A DNA stretch of 44,410 bases from Cellvibrionales bacterium (GTDB lineage Bacteria; Pseudomonadota; Gammaproteobacteria; Pseudomonadales; JAHEIH01). Positions 17,109 through 26,559 of the stretch are shown here, in pieces. The DNA is taken from contig JAHEIH010000006.1 of NCBI GenBank assembly GCA_024639455.1, positions 1-44,410 of the forward strand, written 5' to 3'. Position 1 is the stretch's first letter, and each line of letters starts with the position of its first letter. Below the pieces are notes generated by a model, which did not search any database, had not been told where the DNA came from, and saw nothing but the letters and a program-made list of their open reading frames with translations. Position numbers and translations under genes: made by a program.

Positions 17109-18986
17109 ATGAATAAATATCCTGTTTGGAAATACCTCCTGATTATCGCGGTGCTAGCGTTAGGTACGGTGTACGCTCTACCTAACCTTTATGCTCCAGA
17201 TCCTGCGATTCAAATCTCCACCGAGAGCAGTGGCGAGTCGCTGCCAAATGACGTTATTGCCCGTATCGGCGATATTTTGGATGAAGCGGGCATCGATCAT
17301 TTTGGCGGTCAGGTAGACGCGAATACCGCGTTGGTTCGCTTGACGGATCAGGACATGCAGTTGCGCGCTCAGGCTACGGTTAAACGTGCTTTGGGTGATG
17401 GCTTCGTTGTCGCTGTAAACTTGGCCCCCACTACACCTGATTGGCTGCGCAGCCTTGGAGCTGGCCCAATGAAGTTGGGTCTTGACCTAAGTGGCGGTGT
17501 GCACTTCTTGTTGGAGGTTGATACCCAGGCGGCGGTGGCTAAGCGTTTAGATGTACTCAGTGATGACATTAAAACTAACATGCGTGAACAGCGCTTGCGT
17601 GGCATTGTCACCGTCGAACCGTCAAACGATCCTGAAGAAACCCCCTACGGTTCAATTCGCCTGCGCTTCAATAGTGAAGAATTGCGTGAGCAAGGATTAA
17701 GTCTGGTACGCAGTAACTACAGCGACATGATTCGTCGCACCGAAGAGGTCGACGGCGACTACTATATCTGGCTTAGTTTTAGTGAACTTAAAATCGCCGA
17801 AATCGAAAATTACGCAGTAGATCAAAACCGCACCACACTGAATAACCGTGTCAATGAGCTGGGCGTTGCCGAGCCTTTGGTGCAGCGCCAGGGTCGCAAC
17901 CGCATTGTGGTTGAGTTACCCGGCATTCAAGATACCGCTGAAGCTAAGCGAATCTTGGGTAAGACGGCCAACTTAGAATTCCGCCTAGTGGCTAAGTTCA
18001 ACGAATCAAGCACAGGCAAAGAAACATTTGAATTCCGTGATCCTGCGCAAGGCGCATCAATCGACTTAGAGCGCCGTATCATCGTCACTGGTGACCGGGT
18101 GTCTAATGCGGCGGCGTCATTCGATGAAAATGGTCGTCCACAGGTAAATATAAGCTTGGACGGGCAGGGCGGTAAGCTGATGCACCGTGCGACTCGCGAC
18201 AATATCAAACGCCGTATGGCCATTTTGTTTATCGAGCGCAAGATCCGCACCCGCTATGAGCAGGATGCTGAAGGCAACGAAGTTGTCATAAAAGAGAAGT
18301 ACGATGTGAAGGAGGTGCTAAGTGCACCAACTATCCAATCGGCGCTCGGTTCTCAGTTCCGGATCACGGGACTTGATTCTCCCGCTGAATCTTCAGAACT
18401 GGCGCTACTGTTGCGTGCAGGTGCCTTGGCGGCGCCCATTGAATTCGTCGAAGAGCGCACAGTAGGGCCATCTCTTGGTGCAGAAAATATTCAGTTGGGG
18501 CTGATGTCTGCCCAGATTGGTATGGCACTAGTGGTGGTATTCATGTTGGTCTACTACCGCCTATTTGGTTTGTTCGCCAATATTGCCTTGGCATTTAATA
18601 TTGTTTTGGTGGTGGCGTGTATGTCGATGTTGTCGGCCACCCTGACCTTGCCAGGTATTGCGGGCATTGTACTCACCGTGGGTATGGCGGTGGATGCCAA
18701 CGTGTTGATCTTTGCGCGTATTCGCGAGGAGCTCGCTGCAGGAAGTAGCCCCCAAATGGCAATCAGCGCCGGCTACGATCGCGCCATGGTGACCATTTTG
18801 GACGCCAACATTACTACCCTGTTAACCGCGGTAATTCTTTATGCTATCGGTACTGGTCCTGTGCGTGGTTTCGCTGTGACGTTATCGCTAGGTATTATTA
18901 CCTCGATGTTTACCGCTATCATCTTCACTCGCTCGTTGGTGAATATGACCTACGGTGGTCGTCGAATTAAAAAGCTGAGCATTTAA
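17109..18986 (+). CDS. secD: Protein translocase subunit SecD
   Basis: This is an inner-membrane RND-related subunit that uses the proton gradient to help pull proteins out of the SecYEG channel. The start at 17109 (MNKYPVWKYLLIIAVLALG) matches the E. coli N-terminus MLNRYPLWKY; an in-frame ATG at 17088 would add seven residues. The protein has 625 residues. It shows the first transmembrane helix, a large periplasmic region beginning with the D1 motif GLDLSGGVHFLLEVD, the P1 head, and five C-terminal helices with AGIVLTVGMAVDANVLIFAR and GPVRGFAVTLSLGIITSMFT. secF follows two bases after the stop. yajC and tgt, which usually precede secD, are absent; purL is upstream instead. Confidence 0.97.
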   Translation: MNKYPVWKYLLIIAVLALGTVYALPNLYAPDPAIQISTESSGESLPNDVIARIGDILDEAGIDHFGGQVDANTALVRLTDQDMQLRAQATVKRALGDGFVVAVNLAPTTPDWLRSLGAGPMKLGLDLSGGVHFLLEVDTQAAVAKRLDVLSDDIKTNMREQRLRGIVTVEPSNDPEETPYGSIRLRFNSEELREQGLSLVRSNYSDMIRRTEEVDGDYYIWLSFSELKIAEIENYAVDQNRTTLNNRVNELGVAEPLVQRQGRNRIVVELPGIQDTAEAKRILGKTANLEFRLVAKFNESSTGKETFEFRDPAQGASIDLERRIIVTGDRVSNAAASFDENGRPQVNISLDGQGGKLMHRATRDNIKRRMAILFIERKIRTRYEQDAEGNEVVIKEKYDVKEVLSAPTIQSALGSQFRITGLDSPAESSELALLLRAGALAAPIEFVEERTVGPSLGAENIQLGLMSAQIGMALVVVFMLVYYRLFGLFANIALAFNIVLVVACMSMLSATLTLPGIAGIVLTVGMAVDANVLIFARIREELAAGSSPQMAISAGYDRAMVTILDANITTLLTAVILYAIGTGPVRGFAVTLSLGIITSMFTAIIFTRSLVNMTYGGRRIKKLSI

Positions 18987-18988
18987 TT

Positions 18989-19927
18989 ATGGCTAAGTCT
19001 AAAGAAAAGAAAGTGTACAATTTTATGCGTTTGCGCTATGCAGCTCAGGCGCTGTCAGGTTTGTTGATCGTGTTGTCGATCTGGTCGCTTGCGGTCAATC
19101 AGCTCAACTTTGGCCTCGATTTTACCGGCGGCACCTTGATTGAGGTTGGCTATGAAAAGCCTGCGGATCTTAACGCCATACGCGACGTGATGGTTGAGGC
19201 CGGTTATGAGGACGCCGTTGTGGTCCAGTTCGGCAATGAGCAAGATGTGCTTATCCGTATGCAGCGCGGCTTTACCGATACTCTCGGTGATGAGGTGCTG
19301 ACCTTGTTGCGTAATAATATCGCCGAGGACGATGGCATTGAATTGCGCCGTGTTGAGTTTGTTGGCCCCCAAGTAGGTGACGAGCTGCGTGATCAGGGCG
19401 GGCTAGCAATGCTGGCGGCGCTCGGCATTATCATGATCTACATTGCCCTGCGTTTCCAATTTAAGTTTTCGGTGGGGGCTGTGGCCGCGTTGGCGCACGA
19501 CGTGATTATCACGCTGGGCTTCTTCTCGTTCTTCCAAGTGAACTTTGACTTGACCGTGCTGGCGGCGTTGTTGGCTGTTATTGGTTACTCCCTTAACGAT
19601 ACCATCGTGGTGGCTGACCGCATCCGCGAAAATTTCCGCACCATGCGCAAATCGACACCCATCGAGGTGATTAATACCGCCTTGACCGATACGCTCAGCC
19701 GGACCTTGGTAACATCGTTGACGACAGTGATGGTGTTGTTGGCGCTGTTTTACTTTGGTGGTGAAATCATTCACTCCTTCGCCGAGGCCCTGCTGCTGGG
19801 TGTTGCGATTGGTACCTACTCTTCAATCTACGTGGCGGCAAGTATCTTGTTGAGTATGAACATTACCCACGAAGACTTGATCATCGAGGTCGTCAAAGAA
19901 GGTGAATACGTCGACGATATGCCTTAA
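18989..19927 (+). CDS. secF: Protein translocase subunit SecF
   Basis: The protein has 312 residues (E. coli 323). It forms a complex with SecD that assists late translocation through SecYEG. The first helix (about 20-40) is followed by the conserved LNFGLDFTGGTLIEVGYE, a short periplasmic P4-type domain, and five helices containing LAALLAVIGYSLNDTIVVAD and RTLVTSLTTVMVLLALFYFG, the SecF signatures. The start is two bases after the secD stop, so expression is coupled. A strong hairpin terminator (19941-19969) follows. Confidence 0.97.
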   Translation: MAKSKEKKVYNFMRLRYAAQALSGLLIVLSIWSLAVNQLNFGLDFTGGTLIEVGYEKPADLNAIRDVMVEAGYEDAVVVQFGNEQDVLIRMQRGFTDTLGDEVLTLLRNNIAEDDGIELRRVEFVGPQVGDELRDQGGLAMLAALGIIMIYIALRFQFKFSVGAVAALAHDVIITLGFFSFFQVNFDLTVLAALLAVIGYSLNDTIVVADRIRENFRTMRKSTPIEVINTALTDTLSRTLVTSLTTVMVLLALFYFGGEIIHSFAEALLLGVAIGTYSSIYVAASILLSMNITHEDLIIEVVKEGEYVDDMP

Positions 19928-19940
19928 TTGTTCTCAGACG

Positions 19941-19969
19941 AAAAAAACCAGCGCATGCGCTGGTTTTTT
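19941..19969. terminator. Bidirectional terminator between secF and suhB
   Basis: The stem AACCAGCGC/GCGCTGGTT is centred on ATGC-type symmetry and flanked by an A-run on one side and a T-run on the other. Since secF and suhB converge here, the same hairpin can end both transcripts. Confidence 0.85.
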
Positions 19970-19986
19970 GTATGTGTCATCTAGCG

Positions 19987-20799
19987 TTAGGCTTGGGTGC
20001 CTAGCTTGGGTTTGACGATTTGTAATACCGCTTTAAATACTTTGGGCGTGCCACAAACCAGGTCGCCGCGAGCGGCGTAATTGTTGCCGCCGTCCATGTC
20101 GCTGATCAAGCCGCCGGCTTCTGTCACCAGCAAAGCGCCTGCTGCCCAATCCCATTCGTTCAGTTCGATTTCCCAGAAAGCATCAAAACGACCAGCGGCG
20201 ACGTAAGCCAAATCCAGCGATGCGGAACCGGCGCGGCGAATGCCGGCGGTATTGGCGCGGGCAAAAGCGTTTAGCGTGTCGGTATAGGCGTCCAGACGTG
20301 CCATGTGACTTGTGCGGAAGGGAATGCCTGTACCGAGCAGGGCGCCCTCTAGTGATTTTTGGGCGCTGACGCGGATGCGGCGTCCATTGAGGGCTGCACC
20401 CTTGCCGCGACTGGCGGTGAACTCTTCGCCACGCACGGGGTCGAGGACGACGGCGTGCTCTAATTTGCCCTTGTATTTACAGGCAATAGATACGGCAAAG
20501 TGGGGAATGCCGCGAAGATAGTTAGTGGTGCCGTCGAGGGGGTCAATGACCCATTCGTAGTCGGCGCCGTCACCTGTACCTGGGGTGTAGCCGCTTTCTT
20601 CGCAGCGATAGCCGTGACGAGGGAAGGCTTTTTTGAGGTGAAACAGAATTTCCTGCTCAGCGGAACGGTCAACGTCGCTAACAAAGTCATTGATGCTCTT
20701 GTTCTCAACCACTAGGCGGTCGAGTTGTTCCTGCGCGCGGATGATAATTTCGCCGGCTTTACGGGCGGCGCGAAGGGCAATATTAATGGTGGGTTCCAT
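19987..20799 (-). CDS. suhB: Inositol-1-monophosphatase / ribosome-biogenesis factor SuhB
   Basis: The 270-residue protein (E. coli SuhB 267) belongs to the Mg-dependent inositol monophosphatase family. Metal and substrate motifs are complete: CEESG (E67, E68), WVIDPLDGTTNYLRG (D86, D89) and NEWDWAAGALLVTEAGG near the C-terminus. SuhB hydrolyses inositol phosphates, but its main bacterial role is as a partner of the rRNA transcription antitermination complex. It is divergent from trmJ, a pairing conserved in gammaproteobacteria. A near-ideal extended -10 (20832-20840) lies upstream. Confidence 0.94.
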   Translation of the reverse strand: MEPTINIALRAARKAGEIIIRAQEQLDRLVVENKSINDFVSDVDRSAEQEILFHLKKAFPRHGYRCEESGYTPGTGDGADYEWVIDPLDGTTNYLRGIPHFAVSIACKYKGKLEHAVVLDPVRGEEFTASRGKGAALNGRRIRVSAQKSLEGALLGTGIPFRTSHMARLDAYTDTLNAFARANTAGIRRAGSASLDLAYVAAGRFDAFWEIELNEWDWAAGALLVTEAGGLISDMDGGNNYAARGDLVCGTPKVFKAVLQIVKPKLGTQA

Positions 20800-20831
20800 G
20801 GAAAAAACTCTGCAGCAAATTTAGGCGCGGA

Positions 20832-20840
20832 ATTATACCA
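20832..20840 (-). promoter_or_regulatory. suhB promoter, extended -10
   Basis: Read on the minus strand this is TGGTATAAT: a perfect TATAAT with the TGn extension. Transcription would start near 20825, about 26 bases before the suhB ATG. No good -35 is visible, which fits an extended -10 promoter. Confidence 0.6.
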
Positions 20841-20847
20841 GAACATT

Positions 20848-20856
20848 TGTTAGAAT
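20848..20856 (+). promoter_or_regulatory. trmJ promoter, extended -10
   Basis: TGTTAGAAT fits TGnTATAAT with one change. A start near 20863 leaves about 23 bases before the GTG at 20886 and rules out the in-frame TTG at 20847 as start codon. It is nearly back to back with the suhB promoter. Confidence 0.5.
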
Positions 20857-20885
20857 CTCGACTTTTTCAACGCTGGAGTCCCTCG

Positions 20886-21638
20886 GTGAATCAAGCCTTT
20901 CTCGATCGCGTGCGTATTGTATTAGTAAACACTACCCATCCGGGCAATATCGGTGGCGCTGCACGTGCCATGAAAAATATGGGTCTGTCGCAGCTTTACT
21001 TGGTGGACCCCTATCGTTATCCCCACGAGGAGGCTACTCGGCGCGCCTCCAATGCCGATGACGTATTAGAAGGGGCTGTGGTTGTAAAAAACGTACAAGC
21101 GGCGATCGAGGGCTGTGACTTAGTGATAGGTACAAGTGCCCGTGAGCGTCGAATCCCGTGGCCGCTAAAGGATCCTCGCGCCTGTATGGCGGAGGCGGTC
21201 TCGCCGCGACATCAGCGCAATATTGCTATTCTGTTTGGTCGTGAGCACAGCGGTCTCACCAATGAAGAACTGGCCATGTGTCAGTTGCATCTCCATATTC
21301 CCACCAATCCCGATTACTCATCACTCAACTTGGCGGCGGCGGTTCAGGTTGTCGCCTACGAGTGCCGTATGTTGGCGCAGGGTGAAACCGTTGAGGTGAG
21401 CGAGGCGTCGGGGTGGGATATGCCGTTGGCGGATGCCGGCGATGTTGAGCGCATGCACCAGCATATGGCCAATACCTTGGCGACGATAAATTTTATCGAT
21501 CCTGCTAATCCTAAGCAGGCGTTGACTCGATTGCGGCGTATGTTTTCCCGTATTCGCTTGGATGAAATGGAGGTTAGTATTTTGCGCGGTATGTTAAATA
21601 GAATAGACAAGGCAGTTGCTCGTAACAAAGCCGACTAA
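20886..21638 (+). CDS. trmJ: tRNA (cytidine/uridine-2'-O-)-methyltransferase TrmJ
   Basis: This 250-residue SPOUT methyltransferase 2'-O-methylates position 32 of several tRNAs using S-adenosylmethionine. The knotted SPOUT fold shows in HPGNIGGAARAMKNMGL, then IAILFGREHSGLTNEELA, and IPTNPDYSSLNLAAAVQVV, the AdoMet-binding loops. A C-terminal extension typical of TrmJ is present. The GTG start at 20886 is chosen because TGGAG (20874-20878) lies at proper distance and the product then begins as E. coli TrmJ does; longer versions would start inside the promoter. It precedes iscR as in E. coli. cysE, often between the two in other gammaproteobacteria, is absent. Confidence 0.93.
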   Translation: MNQAFLDRVRIVLVNTTHPGNIGGAARAMKNMGLSQLYLVDPYRYPHEEATRRASNADDVLEGAVVVKNVQAAIEGCDLVIGTSARERRIPWPLKDPRACMAEAVSPRHQRNIAILFGREHSGLTNEELAMCQLHLHIPTNPDYSSLNLAAAVQVVAYECRMLAQGETVEVSEASGWDMPLADAGDVERMHQHMANTLATINFIDPANPKQALTRLRRMFSRIRLDEMEVSILRGMLNRIDKAVARNKAD

Positions 21639-21651
21639 ATTACTTGGTTTT

Positions 21652-21674
21652 ATACTTGACCATTTTTGTAGGTT
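21652..21674 (+). promoter_or_regulatory. IscR type 1 binding site over the isc promoter -35
   Basis: ATACTTGACCATTTTTGTAGG resembles the IscR type 1 consensus ATASYYGACTRWWWYAGTCGG in its first half and core, with changes in the distal half. It covers the -35 hexamer of the iscR promoter, so [2Fe-2S]-IscR could repress its own operon, as known in E. coli. Confidence 0.65.
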
Positions 21675-21685
21675 TTTAATATAAT
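21656..21685 (+). promoter_or_regulatory. Sigma70 promoter of the isc operon
   Basis: TTGACC (21656-21661), an 18-base spacer and a perfect TATAAT (21680-21685). The transcript would start near 21692, about 34 bases before the iscR ATG at 21726, which excludes the ATG at 21684 as start codon. Confidence 0.8.
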
Positions 21686-21725
21686 GGCTTTCAACTTACG
21701 TAACCATGCGTTCGCTGGAGGAAGT

Positions 21726-22193
21726 ATGAGATTAACGACTAAAGGCCGCTACGCGGTGACCGCGATGCTCGATTTGGCACTGCATTCCCAGCAGGGGCCG
21801 GTCAGTTTGTCGGACATTTCTGGCCGCCAAAATATTTCTCTCTCTTATCTTGAGCAGTTGTTTTCAAGACTGCGTCGCAACGAGTTGGTGAATAGTGTTC
21901 GCGGACCCGGTGGTGGGTATCGCTTGAGCCGTGAAGCCTGTAAAATATGTGTCGCAGAAATTGTCGACGCCGTTAACGAGTCTGTAGATGCCACCGAGTG
22001 TGGCGGCAAGGGTGATTGCCAAGAAGGCGTGACTTGTTTGACCCACCATCTTTGGCAAGACCTTAGTAACCAAATTCACAGTTTCTTATCTTCTATCACG
22101 CTACAGTCATTAGTTGAGCGCCGCGAAGTACGTGCTATTTCACAGCGTCAATCTGCGCGTGATGAAGAATCATTGCTGACCCTGATTAGTTAA
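21726..22193 (+). CDS. iscR: Rrf2-family iron-sulfur regulator IscR
   Basis: This is a 155-residue transcription regulator that senses Fe-S status through a bound 2Fe-2S cluster. The start ([20 protein letters not shown]) is preceded by GGAGGAAGT. A winged helix-turn-helix (about 1-75, including [18 protein letters not shown]) is followed by the ligand set C92, C98, C104 and H107 in [11 protein letters not shown]...CLTH, the same residue numbers as in E. coli IscR. The type 1 site over its own promoter indicates negative autoregulation. It leads an operon with iscS, iscU, iscA, hscB, hscA and fdx. Confidence 0.96.
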   Translation: MRLTTKGRYAVTAMLDLALHSQQGPVSLSDISGRQNISLSYLEQLFSRLRRNELVNSVRGPGGGYRLSREACKICVAEIVDAVNESVDATECGGKGDCQEGVTCLTHHLWQDLSNQIHSFLSSITLQSLVERREVRAISQRQSARDEESLLTLIS

Positions 22194-22218
22194 GCCGGGC
22201 AAAGGCTGGAGATCCAAT

Positions 22219-23433
22219 ATGCAAACACCTATTTATCTTGATTATGCTGCCACCACTCCCACCGATCCTCGCGTGGTTGAGAAAATGGTGGAATGTCTTC
22301 GCCTAGACGGTAACTGGGGCAACCCCGCGTCGCGTTCGCACGTGTTTGGTTGGCGTGCTGAAGAGGCGATCGAAGAGGCGCGTCGTAACGTGGCTGATTT
22401 GATCGCTGCCGACCCTCGTGAGATTGTCTGGACTTCAGGCGCAACCGAGTCTGATAACTTGGCGATTAAAGGTGTGGCGCATTTTTACCAACGCAAAGGT
22501 AAGCATATCATCACCTCTAAAATCGAGCACAAGGCCGTATTAGATACCTGTCGTCAGCTTGAGCGTGAAGGTTTTGAAGTGACTTATTTGACGCCAAACG
22601 CCCACGGTGAAATTACCCCTGCGGCGGTGGCTGAAGCCATGCGTGATGACACCATTTTGGTGAGTTTGATGCACGCGAATAACGAGATTGGTGTGGTGAC
22701 TGATCTGGCCGCTATTGGAGCCATGACGCGAGAGAAGGGCGTTTTGTTTCATGTGGATGCTGCGCAAACTGCGGGCAAGATTGAGATTGATGTCAATGCC
22801 ATGAATATCGATCTGCTCTCTATTTCAGGTCACAAGCTCTACGGGCCCAAGGGTATTGGTGTGCTCTACGTTCGCCGCAAACCTCGCGTGCGTATTGAAG
22901 CGCAAATGCACGGCGGCGGCCACGAGCGTGGTATGCGTTCTGGTACGTTGGCTACTCACCAAATCGTCGGTCTGGGTGAAGCGGCGCGCATTGCCAAAGA
23001 AGAGATGGCACTGGATCAGGCGCACAGTGCAGCGCTGCGTCAGCGCCTTTTGGATGCGGTCTCTGATATCGAAGAGATTCATGTTAACGGGGATTCGCCC
23101 AAGCACCTGCCCGGCTTGTTGAACGTCAGCTTTAACTATGTGGAAGGTGAGTCACTGATTATGTCGTTGAAAGATTTGGCGCTGTCTTCCGGTTCTGCGT
23201 GTACGTCAGCCAGCCTGGAGCCTTCTTACGTGCTGCGTGCACTGGGTCTTTCCGACGAGTTGGCGCACAGTTCATTGCGTATGTCGGTCGGTCGATTCAG
23301 CACTGAAGAAGAAATTGATTTCGCCGCGCAGCAGATTCACACCGCGGTAGAAAAATTACGTGAATTGTCTCCCTTGTGGGATATGTACAAGGACGGTATT
23401 GACCTCAGTACCATCCAATGGTCTGCCCACTAA
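22219..23433 (+). CDS. iscS: Cysteine desulfurase IscS
   Basis: This is a PLP enzyme of 404 residues, the same length as in E. coli, that takes sulfur from cysteine and delivers it to IscU and to tRNA thiolation. PLP-Lys is K206 in [12 protein letters not shown]. The persulfide-carrying Cys is C328 in [20 protein letters not shown]. The C-terminus ([16 protein letters not shown]) matches the IscU-binding tail, including the usual W-x-x-H ending. A ribosome site (GGAG) lies at the proper distance. iscU follows after 21 bases. Confidence 0.98.
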   Translation: MQTPIYLDYAATTPTDPRVVEKMVECLRLDGNWGNPASRSHVFGWRAEEAIEEARRNVADLIAADPREIVWTSGATESDNLAIKGVAHFYQRKGKHIITSKIEHKAVLDTCRQLEREGFEVTYLTPNAHGEITPAAVAEAMRDDTILVSLMHANNEIGVVTDLAAIGAMTREKGVLFHVDAAQTAGKIEIDVNAMNIDLLSISGHKLYGPKGIGVLYVRRKPRVRIEAQMHGGGHERGMRSGTLATHQIVGLGEAARIAKEEMALDQAHSAALRQRLLDAVSDIEEIHVNGDSPKHLPGLLNVSFNYVEGESLIMSLKDLALSSGSACTSASLEPSYVLRALGLSDELAHSSLRMSVGRFSTEEEIDFAAQQIHTAVEKLRELSPLWDMYKDGIDLSTIQWSAH

Positions 23434-23454
23434 GCGGAATAGAGGAGAAAGCAA

Positions 23455-23847
23455 ATGGCTTACAGTGAAAAAGTACTCGATCACTACGAGAACCCCCGCA
23501 ACGTCGGCAAGCTCGACGACAAATCTAATGACGTTGGCACCGGCATGGTAGGGGCTCCCGCCTGTGGCGATGTGATGCGCTTACAAATTCAAGTGAATGG
23601 CGACGGTATTATCGAGGACGCCAAATTTAAAACATACGGTTGTGGTTCTGCCATCGCGTCAAGCTCGTTATTGACCGAGTGGGTCAAAGGCAAAACTTTG
23701 GATGAAGCTGCAGCGATCAAAAACACTGAGATTGCTGAAGAGTTGGCGCTTCCACCTGTGAAAATTCACTGCTCAGTATTGGCTGAAGACGCTATTAAAG
23801 CTGCTGTTGCCGATATCAAGACCAAGCGCGGTCAAGAGGGCGCTTAA
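23455..23847 (+). CDS. iscU: Fe-S cluster scaffold protein IscU
   Basis: This 130-residue scaffold is where 2Fe-2S clusters are built from iron and IscS-derived sulfur. The ligands C37, D39, C63, H105 and C106 are all present. The LPPVK motif recognised by the chaperone HscA is at 99-103. A strong AGAGGAGA precedes the ATG. It sits between iscS and iscA in the usual operon order. Confidence 0.98.
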   Translation: MAYSEKVLDHYENPRNVGKLDDKSNDVGTGMVGAPACGDVMRLQIQVNGDGIIEDAKFKTYGCGSAIASSSLLTEWVKGKTLDEAAAIKNTEIAEELALPPVKIHCSVLAEDAIKAAVADIKTKRGQEGA

Positions 23848-23850
23848 TCA

Positions 23851-24174
23851 ATGGCGATTTCCCTGACGGAAAGTGCGGCTAAACACGTGCAGAGCCAACT
23901 CGACGCTCGCGGTCGAGGTGTTGGTATTCGAGTAGGTGTTAAGACCACCGGTTGCTCCGGTATGGCCTATGTGCTTGAGTTTGTTGATGAGTTAGCCGCC
24001 GAAGACCAAGTGTTCGAAGGTTTCGGCGTCAAAGTGGTGGTGGACCCTAAAAGCCTGTTGTACATCGACGGTACACAAATGGACTTCGTCAAAGAAGGTC
24101 TCAACGAGGGCTTTAAGTTTACCAATCCGAATTCGGCTGGCGAGTGTGGCTGTGGCGAGAGTTTTACAGTTTAA
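23851..24174 (+). CDS. iscA: A-type Fe-S carrier IscA
   Basis: This 107-residue A-type carrier accepts Fe-S clusters and passes them to target proteins. The three conserved cysteines are C35 ([10 protein letters not shown]), C99 and C101 (GECGCGESF), as in E. coli IscA. Its place between iscU and hscB separates it from ErpA and SufA. The start is three bases after the iscU stop, so translation is probably coupled. Confidence 0.97.
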   Translation: MAISLTESAAKHVQSQLDARGRGVGIRVGVKTTGCSGMAYVLEFVDELAAEDQVFEGFGVKVVVDPKSLLYIDGTQMDFVKEGLNEGFKFTNPNSAGECGCGESFTV

Positions 24175-24176
24175 CT

Positions 24177-24692
24177 ATGTTTCAGCAGAACTACTTTGAA
24201 CTGTTTGGCTTGCCAATACAATTCGATGTAGATCGAACGGCTCTGTCGTCTGCTTTTCGCAGCAAACAGGCAGCCCATCATCCCGATAAGTTCGCTCATG
24301 CCGACGCGGCTACCCAGCGTGAATCCATGCAGGCGTCGGCATTTATCAATCAGGCGTATCAGACCCTGTTGTCGCCTACCCAGCGTGCGGCATATTTACT
24401 CGAGTTGGCTGAGGGTAGAGTGCGTAGCGATCACACCATGCGCCCTGATGGTGCTTTCTTGATGCAACAAATGATGTGGCGCGAACAACTCGATGAGGCC
24501 TCTGAGCTAGATGAGGTTGAGGACCTGATTGATACCTTTCGGGCCGCCCTGCCGTCAGTCGAAAGCGCCTTTGTGGGGGCCTATCAAGGTGGCGACCTTG
24601 AACTTGCCCATCACTGCGTGGATAAAATGCAATTTATATACAAGCTGGTGGCCGAGGCGGAATCAAAAGAAGCTCGCTTGGCGGATGACTAA
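24177..24692 (+). CDS. hscB: Fe-S assembly co-chaperone HscB (Hsc20)
   Basis: This 171-residue J-domain protein (E. coli HscB 171) brings IscU to HscA and stimulates its ATPase. The J domain occupies about residues 1-75 with HPD at 35-37 ([10 protein letters not shown]), and the C-terminal helical IscU-binding part follows. The start at 24177 ([13 protein letters not shown]) fits the family; an in-frame ATG inside iscA (24144) is unlikely. It begins two bases after the iscA stop. Confidence 0.96.
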   Translation: MFQQNYFELFGLPIQFDVDRTALSSAFRSKQAAHHPDKFAHADAATQRESMQASAFINQAYQTLLSPTQRAAYLLELAEGRVRSDHTMRPDGAFLMQQMMWREQLDEASELDEVEDLIDTFRAALPSVESAFVGAYQGGDLELAHHCVDKMQFIYKLVAEAESKEARLADD

Positions 24693-24712
24693 ACCAGTAC
24701 AAGGAATTACCT

Positions 24713-26551
24713 ATGGCACTTTTGCAGATTTCTGAGCCCGGTCAGTCTCCTGATCCACACCAGCGCCGTCGCGCTGTGGGGATCGATCTAGGCACCACCA
24801 ACTCTCTGGTGGCGACTGTTAATGGTGCTATATCCCAAACACTCCCCGATAGTTCTGGTGAGTCCCTATTGCCTTCTGTGGTGCACTACGGCATTAATCG
24901 TATCTGTGTAGGTCGTGCGGCTCGTGATATGTTGGCAGAGGACTCGGCCAATACTATTGCCAGCGCTAAGCGCTTGATGGGTCGAGGCATGGCGGACGCC
25001 GAGGGTTTGCCCTACGATTTCGAAGCCTCCCCCGACTCGGGTTTACCGCTGTTTGTAACCCGTAAAGGTGCGGTGAGCCCAGTGCAGGTATCAGCTGAAA
25101 TTCTTACGGTGTTAAAGCAGCGTGCCGAGGAATCGCTCGATGGTGACCTCAATGGTGTCGTCATTACCGTGCCTGCTTACTTCGATGAGTCGCAGCGACA
25201 AGCGACCAAAAATGCCGCCTCGTTGGCGGGTTTAAAAGTTATGCGCTTGCTTAACGAGCCAACCGCAGCTGCGGTGGCCTACGGTTTGGATAAGGCAGAA
25301 GAAGGCACTATCGCGGTTTACGACCTTGGTGGCGGCACCTTTGATATTTCTATTTTGCATTTACATAAAGGCGTTTTCGAAGTGCTTTCCACTGGCGGTG
25401 ATTCAAGTCTTGGTGGTGACGATTTTGACGAGGCCATTGCCGACTGGGTGGTAGAGCAAGCAGGGATTACACCTAGCCGTGATGAGCGCCGCCAATTGTT
25501 GGCCTTAGCTCGTCAGGTTAAAGAGGTCCTGACGGAGCGCGAAAGCGTTGAGCTTGATTTTAATGGCTGGTGCGCCGAGTTAACCCGAACCCAATTCGAA
25601 ACCTTAATAGCCCCCTTAGTCACGCGGACCATGCGCGCAGTTAAGCGCGCCTTGCGCGATGCGAATCTTGATAAAGACGCCATTGATAATGTCGTTTTGG
25701 TGGGGGGGTCGACGCGGGTGCCCGCTGTGCGAGACGCGTTAGAAGTCTTGTTTGGTCGGCCACCGCTGAGCAGTGTGGATCCCGATAAGGTTGTGGCCAT
25801 TGGGGCAGCAATCCAAGCGGATATTTTGGTGGGTAACAAGCCCGATAGCGACGTGCTGTTATTGGACGTTATTCCGCTGTCGCTTGGTTTGGAAACCATG
25901 GGTGGACTCACTGAGAAGATTGTTCATCGCAATACCACCATTCCAGTGACGCGCGCACAGGAGTTTACTACCTATAAAGACGGCCAAACTGCCATGATGA
26001 TTCACGTTTTGCAGGGTGAGCGTGAAATGGTCGCGGACAACCGCTCACTAGGTCGCTTTGAGCTGCGTGGTATTCCCCCTATGGTGGCTGGGGCGGCCCA
26101 TATTCGCGTTACCTTCCAGGTGGATGCCGATGGCCTGTTGAGTGTTTCTGCCACAGAGCAGACAAGTGGTGTTGAGGCCAGTATCGTTGTAAAACCTTCC
26201 TTTGGGCTCAGCGACGCCGAGATCGCCGGTATGATCAAAGATTCTTTTGCTTACGCAGCCAACGACAAGGATGCAAGAGCACTTCGTGAGATGCAGGTTG
26301 ACGCCGAGCGTATGCTAGAGAGTGTGGCGTCGGCGCTGCAAGCAGATGGACATTTGCTATCAGAGGTAGAGTTGCATGACATTCGTACCGCGCTGTCAGA
26401 CTTAGCAGACATTAATAAACAGTCGGATGAACATGCCATTAAGGTGCAAATCGACCGCGTGTCGCACCTGACGGAAGCGTTTGCCGCACGTCGAATGAAT
26501 GCCTCAATTAAACAGGCCCTGGCGGGCCACAATGTCAACGAATTTGAATAG
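24713..26551 (+). CDS. hscA: Fe-S assembly Hsp70 chaperone HscA
   Basis: This 612-residue specialised DnaK homologue (E. coli HscA 616) binds the LPPVK motif of IscU and helps release its cluster. The nucleotide-binding domain shows [29 protein letters not shown] and [17 protein letters not shown]. The substrate-binding domain begins near residue 385 ([17 protein letters not shown]). An N-terminal leader ([18 protein letters not shown]), characteristic of HscA, precedes the ATPase domain. It lies in order between hscB and fdx. Confidence 0.97.
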   Translation: MALLQISEPGQSPDPHQRRRAVGIDLGTTNSLVATVNGAISQTLPDSSGESLLPSVVHYGINRICVGRAARDMLAEDSANTIASAKRLMGRGMADAEGLPYDFEASPDSGLPLFVTRKGAVSPVQVSAEILTVLKQRAEESLDGDLNGVVITVPAYFDESQRQATKNAASLAGLKVMRLLNEPTAAAVAYGLDKAEEGTIAVYDLGGGTFDISILHLHKGVFEVLSTGGDSSLGGDDFDEAIADWVVEQAGITPSRDERRQLLALARQVKEVLTERESVELDFNGWCAELTRTQFETLIAPLVTRTMRAVKRALRDANLDKDAIDNVVLVGGSTRVPAVRDALEVLFGRPPLSSVDPDKVVAIGAAIQADILVGNKPDSDVLLLDVIPLSLGLETMGGLTEKIVHRNTTIPVTRAQEFTTYKDGQTAMMIHVLQGEREMVADNRSLGRFELRGIPPMVAGAAHIRVTFQVDADGLLSVSATEQTSGVEASIVVKPSFGLSDAEIAGMIKDSFAYAANDKDARALREMQVDAERMLESVASALQADGHLLSEVELHDIRTALSDLADINKQSDEHAIKVQIDRVSHLTEAFAARRMNASIKQALAGHNVNEFE

Positions 26552-26559
26552 GTGAGCTG

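Noticed and set aside
21684-21725. A 14-residue N-terminal extension of IscR
   Set aside because: The first ATG overlaps the -10 element of the promoter, while the second has GGAGGAAGT and matches the family start.
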